Positions 6,948-11,823 of a stretch of 21,454 nt of DNA are shown here, piece by piece (the first letter of the stretch is position 1; every line of letters begins with the position of its first letter). The notes below the pieces were generated by a model. The model searched no databases, was not told the origin of the DNA, and saw only the letters and a program-made list of their open reading frames with translations. The translations under genes and the position numbers were made by a program. The stretch is from a virus, in IMG/VR virus record IMGVR_UViG_3300018080_000657, positions 1 through 21,454 of that record, one strand, 5' to 3'.

Positions 6948-6988
6948 TTTTTTTCCTTAAATAAGTCTTCTATATGTGACTCTTTCAT
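6749..6988 (-). CDS. Overlapping alternative frame (frame B) or 5' extension of the 81-aa gene
   Basis: 79 codons from ATG 6988, preceded by a strong AAAAGGAG site 7 nt upstream, directly after the gp10-like stop. It starts MKESHIEDLFKEKKWKK, which looks like a plausible N-terminus. The later part is rich in Trp, Arg and Lys and resembles an out-of-frame reading of the 81-aa gene. Either only the first part is real and ribosomes shift to the other frame at the A_AAA_AAT heptamer, or this is a leader ORF that couples translation, or an A-run indel split one gene. I favour one of these over two full-length overlapping proteins. Confidence 0.35.
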   Translation of the reverse strand: MKESHIEDLFKEKKWKKNLNLFKYRLQTWYFTLRIVPKIWLKVFSRHLKRWFFPFSQTMEHKLIIESKKKEEKNGCIGL

Positions 6989-7002
6989 TTATTTGCTCCT
7001 TT

Positions 7003-7767
7003 TCATTGTGTATATTCTTTTACAATTTCTTGTAAGAAGGATGTTATTGTTTCATGCACTTTTTTGTTAACTTCTGATAATACTGATGGATAAACTGGTT
7101 GAGGACCTACTCCTGGGTATTGCCAACCAGTTGACTTATCAGAAACTCTACGGAAAATGCCATATTGACTATGCAATTGTCTTGTATTATATCTAGTTAA
7201 TCCAGAAATATTCACATTACCAAGTTTTGTATTAACTGGAATTTTACCTCCAGATTTAACTATATTGTGTATTTGACGAGTCATTTCACGACCACCAAAT
7301 TTACTTTGCATTTTACCTTGTCCTTTAGATCGTGGTGTAGATACTGGAAAAGGAATAGTTATATATCTTATTCCGCTTGGTCCAATTTTAACCTTATCGC
7401 TCTTTAACAATGCATCCTTAATAGACCATGATTTAACTCCATTTTCTACCATGAGTGCGAACATCATATTTGGTTTATTACTACCTTTATCTATCATGTC
7501 TTCATCAAGATATACTTCTGCTTCTGTTCCACTTCCTTCATATTTAATTGCATTTGCGTATTTTACTCCCCATCCACCGGCTGCTATTGCTTCTTGTTTC
7601 CAGTGTTCAGCCATAGACATTCCTATAAGTTGGATGACTCCTGGCATACCATCATTAATAGCACTAATTATATCACCAAATTGTTGTTCGGAAACACTAG
7701 ATCCAACATCTTCTAATGCTTCTGCAACAGAGGAAATAATCATATCTGTTCCAATGTCAAAAATCAT
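7003..7767 (-). CDS. HK97 gp10-like head-tail joining / tail completion protein (putative)
   Basis: 254 aa. The central part (AEVYLDED ... MMFALMVENGVKSWSIKDAL, KVKIGPSGIRYITIPFPVST) resembles the gp10-like minor virion proteins of tailed phages, which carry an E.G...w.mK..ll.s.k.k...G..Y..IPF pattern and form the neck or tail-completion ring. The N-terminal 60 residues are helical (SVAEALEDVGSSVSEQQFG). ATG 7767 overlaps the stop of the homing endonuclease by 4 nt (ATGA) and has AGAGGA upstream. It would have directly followed the minor head protein before the endonuclease arrived, a common order in head gene clusters. The specific neck role is inferred from motif and context only. Confidence 0.6.
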   Translation of the reverse strand: MIFDIGTDMIISSVAEALEDVGSSVSEQQFGDIISAINDGMPGVIQLIGMSMAEHWKQEAIAAGGWGVKYANAIKYEGSGTEAEVYLDEDMIDKGSNKPNMMFALMVENGVKSWSIKDALLKSDKVKIGPSGIRYITIPFPVSTPRSKGQGKMQSKFGGREMTRQIHNIVKSGGKIPVNTKLGNVNISGLTRYNTRQLHSQYGIFRRVSDKSTGWQYPGVGPQPVYPSVLSEVNKKVHETITSFLQEIVKEYTQ

Positions 7768-8624
7768 TTGTTGTCCTCTACGTATTTCCAGATGAAATCA
7801 CCTGCTGTTTTTTGTTGTTCTCTACATACTTTTGATATACTTGCTTCATTAACTCCTAGAGAAAGTGAAGCGTCTTTTATAGAATTCCATTTTTTTATTA
7901 TTTTATGTGTATTTTTATCTATTTGATAAATCGATTTTGAATTACAACAAAAATGTCCTCTTTTACCATACATGGGATTATTTTTTCCAGATTTTGATTC
8001 AGACATCTTTTTTAATGTTTTTTTTGATAAATTTATTTTTTTTGAAGAGACAGACATTTTCTTTTTTGATTCTTCAGAATGTTTTTTACCATACATAGGA
8101 TTTTCTTTTCCATTTAATCCGGTTCTACCTTTGTTTGCTTCTGATAATTTTTTCTTTGTTTCTTTAGTATGTTTTTTCCCATACATTGGATGATTTTTAC
8201 CACTTGTAGATTTACTCATATTTTTTTTACTTTCTTCTGTATGATTTTTTCCATACATATTATTATTTATACCTTTTCGATCTTCAGACATTTTTTTCTT
8301 CGTTTCTTCAGAATGATTATATCCTTTTGGACTTCCAGCAGTTGGTGAGAGATTATACAATTCATTTCTGAAGTTATAAGAATTAATAGCTCTTTGTTCG
8401 TAGAAAATAAGGTTTTCAGGTGAGCAATACAAGATTATTTTAAATTCAAAATTTTCTTTACCATATTTGTTGTATGAATTTTGAAGATGATTATTTTGAT
8501 GTTTTTTATATTTTAATGTCAAAAAATGATCTTTTTTTCTTCTTTTTAAATTTGCACCACTCCCTATATATCTCTTACTATTAACTTTATTTATTATCTG
8601 GTATATACCTGAATTATGACTCAT
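7764..8624 (-). CDS. Free-standing GIY-YIG homing endonuclease with NUMOD3 repeats
   Basis: 286 aa from ATG 8624. TTG 8642 and ATG 8639 are alternatives, but 8624 has GAGG 9 nt upstream. The N-terminal GIY-YIG nuclease domain shows SGIYQIINKVNSKRYIGSGA, then LKRRKKDHF with the catalytic Arg and FYEQRAI with the catalytic Glu. Next come four or five NUMOD3 DNA-binding repeats (HSEETKKKMSE ... MYGK). The C-terminus (IYQIDKNTHKIIKKW, SLGVNEASISKVCRE) resembles a NUMOD1 or helix-turn-helix module. Such SegA/I-TevI-like enzymes cut a specific site in relatives lacking the gene and are copied in by repair. It overlaps the minor head gene by 11 nt and the gp10-like gene by 4 nt, so it is expressed within the virion operon without an intron. 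All catalytic residues appear intact. Confidence 0.9.
   Translation of the reverse strand: MSHNSGIYQIINKVNSKRYIGSGANLKRRKKDHFLTLKYKKHQNNHLQNSYNKYGKENFEFKIILYCSPENLIFYEQRAINSYNFRNELYNLSPTAGSPKGYNHSEETKKKMSEDRKGINNNMYGKNHTEESKKNMSKSTSGKNHPMYGKKHTKETKKKLSEANKGRTGLNGKENPMYGKKHSEESKKKMSVSSKKINLSKKTLKKMSESKSGKNNPMYGKRGHFCCNSKSIYQIDKNTHKIIKKWNSIKDASLSLGVNEASISKVCREQQKTAGDFIWKYVEDNK
7960..8265 (-). repeat. Degenerate direct repeats encoding NUMOD3 units
   Basis: The plus strand carries CCATACAT followed by a G/A/T-rich stretch near 7967, 8089, 8179 and 8251, each encoding the MYGK end of a NUMOD3 unit on the minus strand. The spacing varies from about 70 to 125 nt. These are coding repeats of the endonuclease DNA-binding region, not a separate element. 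Confidence 0.7.
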
Positions 8625-10026
8625 ACTTCTCTGCCTCATCAAAAATTCTTGTGTATTGTGGACTGTTTTTATTTACTGGTATTGGAAGTTGTGGATTTTT
8701 CCTATATTCTTCTAATTTTTTATTAAATTCAGAAGGTTCAACAGATTCATACATATTGTTATTATATCTTACTAAATTATTACCAACTATAGTTGGTTTT
8801 CTTGTTTCCTGTTCAGATCGTACTTTTGCTTGATAATCTTCCATTTGAGGAATAAACTTTTTCTTTTCTTGTCGTTTTTCTACACTATCTGTTTTTGAAT
8901 TATAATATTCTGTTTTTAAATCAATAGGCTGAAAAGTAGCGGTGTTATAAGGGTGTGCTGGCGAACAGACTAGCCAATCTTTTTGCTTTAATCCATAGTT
9001 ATTCTTGCCTGTCCAAATTGCAATATCTGTATTAGGATCTTTAATACCCATTCCCTTTAAACTTTCACTTTTTGTATCATTTACTACAGAAACAGGGACT
9101 AAACGGACCAGTGTTCCCTGTCTAGGAACACACCAACTACACGATCCACCGGTTCTAATAAAATACTGAGCCTTTTCTGGATCTTTTATTGATTCCATTG
9201 CTTCTGATTCATAAGGTGCTAATATCATAGCTTCATACACACTAGCCATTTCGGTTGAAGCGATCCTATTCCAATTTTTCCTTAGTGCTTCAGATGTATA
9301 ATTATTTACCAGATTTTTATTTTTTTGTACATTCCAGTATAAATCAGATGCTACTTCTATAGAAGATTTTCCATTTTCAAGTCCTATCTGTATTTGTTTT
9401 CTTATTGCTTCCTGTAGTTTATTATCAGATTCAGACACATACATAGCGATACTTGATAATGATTTATTAATTGTTTTTTTTTCTGAATTAGTAAAATCAT
9501 AATTATTATACGCTTCATTTAGGTTATCCGGCATATCTCCATCAAATTGATCAAATTCAACTTGATATAATGATTTATTTTTATAAGGTTTTTTCTTTTC
9601 TCTATATTCAGTGGTTTGTTGTCCAAGTATTGCACTTTTAATTCCTATATCTTCAGCAACTTTATTTGCATGTTTTTGCCAATAATCGGATAAGTAGTCA
9701 TTGAAATTTTTCCATTGTTTCTCTGTTAATGGTTCTCCATCACCATACAGCTTTTTTTTATATCTAAACTTAGGTACTTTATAAGAGAAAATTGATTTAA
9801 ATTTGTTAAATATACTTTTGAAAAATCCAGCTTTTTGTAGTGATCCTGGTCTTGATTTTGCCATTTTATATGCTTCTTTTTCAGACATTCCAAGATTGAC
9901 ACCTATTCCAACATATATTTCATTGATTAATGCATACATATAGGCATTCCAGTATTCACGTAGTTCACTCATGTATTTTACATCATATGATTCTTTTTCA
10001 AACAGTTGTTCGAGTTCTTTTTCCAT
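8614..10026 (-). CDS. Phage minor head protein, MuF / SPP1 gp7 family
   Basis: 470 aa from ATG 10026; in-frame ATGs at 10047 and 10044 exist but lie within the promoter. The diagnostic region is RIASTEMASVYEAMILAPYE, then YFIRTGGSCSWCVPRQGTLV (C296, C299) and KDWLVCSPAHPYNTATF, which fits the Cys-rich C-terminal part of MuF/SPP1-gp7 head morphogenesis proteins. These sit inside the capsid near the portal and help head assembly or DNA ejection. The N-terminal segment (AGFFKSIFNKFKSIFSYKV) is amphipathic and basic. The gene usually follows the portal gene; here the portal lies more than 7 kb away and fibre genes intervene. There is no ribosome site before any of the three ATGs. Confidence 0.85.
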   Translation of the reverse strand: MEKELEQLFEKESYDVKYMSELREYWNAYMYALINEIYVGIGVNLGMSEKEAYKMAKSRPGSLQKAGFFKSIFNKFKSIFSYKVPKFRYKKKLYGDGEPLTEKQWKNFNDYLSDYWQKHANKVAEDIGIKSAILGQQTTEYREKKKPYKNKSLYQVEFDQFDGDMPDNLNEAYNNYDFTNSEKKTINKSLSSIAMYVSESDNKLQEAIRKQIQIGLENGKSSIEVASDLYWNVQKNKNLVNNYTSEALRKNWNRIASTEMASVYEAMILAPYESEAMESIKDPEKAQYFIRTGGSCSWCVPRQGTLVRLVPVSVVNDTKSESLKGMGIKDPNTDIAIWTGKNNYGLKQKDWLVCSPAHPYNTATFQPIDLKTEYYNSKTDSVEKRQEKKKFIPQMEDYQAKVRSEQETRKPTIVGNNLVRYNNNMYESVEPSEFNKKLEEYRKNPQLPIPVNKNSPQYTRIFDEAEKYES

Positions 10027-10032
10027 TTTTTT

Positions 10033-10060
10033 ACTATAAAACATCATTTTTTTTTGTCAA
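10033..10060 (-). promoter_or_regulatory. Sigma70-type promoter for the minor head gene
   Basis: On the minus strand TTGACA (10060-10055) and TATAGT (10038-10033) are separated by 16 nt. The -10 box is only 6 nt before ATG 10026, so the predicted start site falls on or next to the start codon. This argues for ATG 10026 over the ATGs at 10044/10047, which lie between the -35 and -10 boxes. Confidence 0.75.
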
Positions 10061-10074
10061 TGCAAAAAAAATAG

Positions 10075-10103
10075 TTGACATTTACAAGACTAATATGTAT
10101 ATT
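10075..10103 (+). promoter_or_regulatory. Sigma70-type promoter for the six-gene plus-strand cassette
   Basis: TTGACA (10075-10080), 17-nt spacer, TATATT (10098-10103) preceded by ATG. It lies back to back with the minor head gene promoter; the -35 boxes are 14 nt apart across an A-run. The start site near 10110 gives a leader of about 26 nt with AAGGAA before ATG 10136. Confidence 0.8.
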
Positions 10104-10135
10104 ATTAATACAAATAAAGAATTAAGGAAAACATT

Positions 10136-10327
10136 ATGACAACTAAATTGATTAAAAAGCAAAAGTATCCAACATTTATTATGGTGTTTAATACATTAAA
10201 CAATAAAAATCATGCAGAAGGTAGTGCTGAAGCTAATGTTATTGAGATGTATTTGAATGAATTAGAAGAAAGACTTAATGATCCAGCAATGGATTCATAT
10301 ATAAGAAGTCGTTTAATTTGGGCATAA
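10136..10327 (+). CDS. Small uncharacterised protein, first gene of the plus cassette
   Basis: 63 aa, start supported by AAGGAA upstream of ATG 10136. A basic N-terminus (MTTKLIKKQKYPTFIMVFNT) is followed by a mostly helical acidic part (EANVIEMYLNELEERLNDPA). There is no signal peptide or membrane segment, so it is probably cytoplasmic. No family is recognised. It is transcribed from the promoter at 10075, and its stop lies 11 nt before the ATG of the secreted protein gene. Confidence 0.65.
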   Translation: MTTKLIKKQKYPTFIMVFNTLNNKNHAEGSAEANVIEMYLNELEERLNDPAMDSYIRSRLIWA

Positions 10328-10338
10328 AGGTTGATAAT

Positions 10339-10842
10339 ATGAAAAAAATAATAATTATAATAATCTTTGTACTTTTATCATCTATTGCGCTATCAGCAAA
10401 AGATCAAATCCCTGGATATTTTGAATTTGGAGCAAGTTTTACAAAATTGGATAGCGATTTTCTAAGAAATACTAAAAATGCTTATTTGTCAAATATAAAT
10501 TTTAAATATGGTATTTTAAAAAATTGGTATGTTTCTCCATATATTACTGGAAAACATGAAACACATTTTATACATAATTCTTTTACTAGTAATAGTCCAT
10601 TCATGGAAGCGTATTCTTTTGGATTTGGAATAACTATTTTAGATATATTTTATGTTAAATTTACACACGAATGTAGACATAAGGTTATTAGTGGTAGTTT
10701 TATATCAGAAACTTTTGAATTGTATGATGGAACATATGTTACTAAAACAGATCCAAAATATCAAGATATTGTAGATTTTCAAGAATTCTTCAGTGGAAAT
10801 TCGGATAATATAGAATTTGGTTTTAAAATAGAAATAGACTAA
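10339..10842 (+). CDS. Secreted beta-rich protein, putative outer-membrane protein
   Basis: 167 aa from ATG 10339; AAAGG lies 9 nt upstream, and TTG 10318 is rejected because it would put seven residues ahead of the signal. A clear Sec signal peptide (MKKIIIIIIFVLLSSIALSA) is followed by a likely cleavage site after ALSA. The mature part alternates aromatic and polar residues (GYFEFGASFTKL, NWYVSPYITGKHETHF, AYSFGFGITILDIFYVKFTH), as in short outer-membrane beta barrels. No named family is recognised. A phage-encoded surface protein beside a lipoprotein gene would suit alteration of the host envelope or superinfection exclusion; that is inference. Confidence 0.7.
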   Translation: MKKIIIIIIFVLLSSIALSAKDQIPGYFEFGASFTKLDSDFLRNTKNAYLSNINFKYGILKNWYVSPYITGKHETHFIHNSFTSNSPFMEAYSFGFGITILDIFYVKFTHECRHKVISGSFISETFELYDGTYVTKTDPKYQDIVDFQEFFSGNSDNIEFGFKIEID

Positions 10843-10854
10843 GGAGATAAAGTC

Positions 10855-10962
10855 ATGAAAACAAACTCAAGTACAGAGATCATAAAAGGTTCTTCAATAG
10901 CATGTTTGGTATTTATTGGATTATTATTGATTGCAATAACTATAATGATTATATCTAAATAA
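10855..10962 (+). CDS. 35-aa single-pass membrane peptide
   Basis: ATG 10855 to TAA 10962, preceded by a strong AAGGAG 8 nt upstream. The N-terminus (MKTNSSTEIIKGSS) is polar, followed by one long hydrophobic stretch (IACLVFIGLLLIAITIMIIS) ending in Lys. It lies between the secreted protein and lipoprotein genes in the same direction. The ribosome site and clean membrane segment make it a credible gene despite its size. No family is recognised. Confidence 0.6.
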   Translation: MKTNSSTEIIKGSSIACLVFIGLLLIAITIMIISK

Positions 10963-10992
10963 TAAAAAATAACAAAAAAAAGGAAAAGTATT

Positions 10993-11274
10993 ATGAAAAA
11001 AACATTTTTATCAATTATTTTATCAATTATATTCTTTATTTCTTTTATAGGATGTGAAGAGTTTTTACAAACATATGAAAAAGGTCATTATTATTCATTT
11101 TCAACAGATAATGCAGATTTTTATTGTACAATTAAAAATAATGGAGATTCAGAAGGAATAACAACAATAACGCCATATGAATCTGGAATGTATGAATCGG
11201 ATGGTATTCCAGTTACAATAATAAATTATCATGACAGAACAATACCATGTACTCCAGTTCCATATGAATATTAA
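10993..11274 (+). CDS. Small lipoprotein
   Basis: 93 aa. The signal peptide (MKKTFLSIILSIIFFISFIG) ends in a lipobox, FIG-C, with the lipidated Cys at residue 21 followed by Glu rather than Asp, which favours outer-membrane sorting in Gram-negative bacteria. The mature part is about 73 residues with two more Cys and Tyr/Thr-rich strands (GHYYSFSTDNADFYCTIKNN). AAAAAGG precedes the start. No family is recognised. Roles seen for phage lipoproteins (receptor blocking, outer spanin) are possible; it lacks the Pro-rich look of an outer spanin. Confidence 0.75.
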   Translation: MKKTFLSIILSIIFFISFIGCEEFLQTYEKGHYYSFSTDNADFYCTIKNNGDSEGITTITPYESGMYESDGIPVTIINYHDRTIPCTPVPYEY

Positions 11275-11290
11275 CAAAAGGAGAATAACA

Positions 11291-11452
11291 ATGTCACCAT
11301 TAGACAAATTAAGAAAAAAACATTTTGAAATTATTTGTAAAATAAAAGAATCAAATAATAAAGATGATATAGAAAGATTAGAAAAAAAATTAAAATCTAA
11401 TTTAAAAGAAATGGATAAAATATATTTAAAATTTTATAAAGGAGTTGTTTAA
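11291..11452 (+). CDS. Small charged helical protein
   Basis: 53 aa from ATG 11291, chosen over ATG 11231 because AAAAGGAG stands directly upstream and the earlier start overlaps the lipoprotein gene. The sequence (KLRKKHFEIICKIKESNNKD, DIERLEKKLKSNLKEMDKIY) is almost entirely charged helix with heptad-like Leu/Ile spacing, predicting a coiled coil. It is cytoplasmic, and no family is recognised. It sits 16 nt after the lipoprotein stop and 2 nt before the next ORF. Confidence 0.6.
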   Translation: MSPLDKLRKKHFEIICKIKESNNKDDIERLEKKLKSNLKEMDKIYLKFYKGVV

Positions 11453-11454
11453 TC

Positions 11455-11547
11455 ATGAGAAAAAGAGATAAATTTGTAATAACAGTATGCAGTATTATAT
11501 ACGTAGTATTTCTAATATCATCAATAAAATACTTCTTCAGTTTATAG
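11455..11547 (+). CDS. 30-aa membrane peptide, last gene of the plus cassette
   Basis: ATG 11455 to TAG 11547. A GGAG 10 nt upstream overlaps the end of the previous gene. MRKRDK at the N-terminus is followed by a hydrophobic segment (FVITVCSIIYVVFLISSI) and KYFFSL, predicting one membrane helix with the N-terminus inside. The next feature is a hairpin at 11551, so it closes the cassette. No family is recognised; short length keeps confidence moderate. Confidence 0.5.
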   Translation: MRKRDKFVITVCSIIYVVFLISSIKYFFSL

Positions 11548-11550
11548 CCT

Positions 11551-11592
11551 TAATTCTACTGCCTTATTTTTTTAACTAAGGCGGTAGAATTA
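11551..11592. terminator. Hairpin between convergent operons, probable bidirectional terminator
   Basis: Inverted repeat: TAATTCTACTGCCTTA (11551-11566) pairs with 11577-11592 over 16 bp, with one G-T wobble and a 10-nt loop (TTTTTTTAAC). It is the most GC-rich patch nearby and lies exactly where the plus cassette and the minus structural operon converge. No long U-run follows on either strand. The stop codon of the minus 88-aa gene (11558-11556) is inside the stem. Confidence 0.65.
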
Positions 11593-11822
11593 TTAAAATC
11601 ATTTCCTATTTTGTTTTCTTTTCCTTCAGAATAATTGATTCCTTTCATACCTTTTGAAATAGGATCCCAATTTGATACATCATTTCCTATTAATAATATA
11701 TGATCATGATTATCAATTAAAGCAGGTGAAGATGGTGGCAATGTTGTTATTTCTGCACCATCTGGCCACCATTCATCTAAAACAAATTCATTGTTCCATC
11801 CATTTGGAAACCAACCACCCAT
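11556..11822 (-). CDS. Small Trp-rich protein at the end of the fibre operon
   Basis: 88 aa from ATG 11822, 1 nt after the stop of the 793-aa fibre gene. The N-terminus is strikingly rich in Trp, Gly and Pro (MGGWFPNGWNNEFVLDEWWP), then PPSSPALIDNHDHILLIGND. There is no signal or membrane segment. The last in-frame codons lie inside the terminator stem. No family is recognised; being coupled to the fibre gene it may be a small virion protein or fibre chaperone. Confidence 0.6.
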   Translation of the reverse strand: MGGWFPNGWNNEFVLDEWWPDGAEITTLPPSSPALIDNHDHILLIGNDVSNWDPISKGMKGINYSEGKENKIGNDFNNSTALVKKIRQ

Positions 11823-11823
11823 T

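Noticed and set aside
6786-7070. 94-codon plus-strand ORF downstream of the third promoter copy
   Set aside because: Considered as missing cargo for the TTTACA half-promoter, but it is antisense to two frames with strong ribosome sites, lacks its own site and is Phe/Leu-rich shadow sequence.
7451-7795. 114-codon plus-strand ORF
   Set aside because: Antisense to the gp10-like gene; no ribosome site and no protein-like pattern.
7960-8265. Repeats as a CRISPR array
   Set aside because: Spacing varies, repeats are degenerate and they lie in frame inside the endonuclease, matching NUMOD3 units.
3927-11274. Spanin pair made of the 60-aa membrane protein and the lipoprotein
   Set aside because: The genes are 7 kb apart, neither has the usual size or embedded layout, and no endolysin or holin is nearby.
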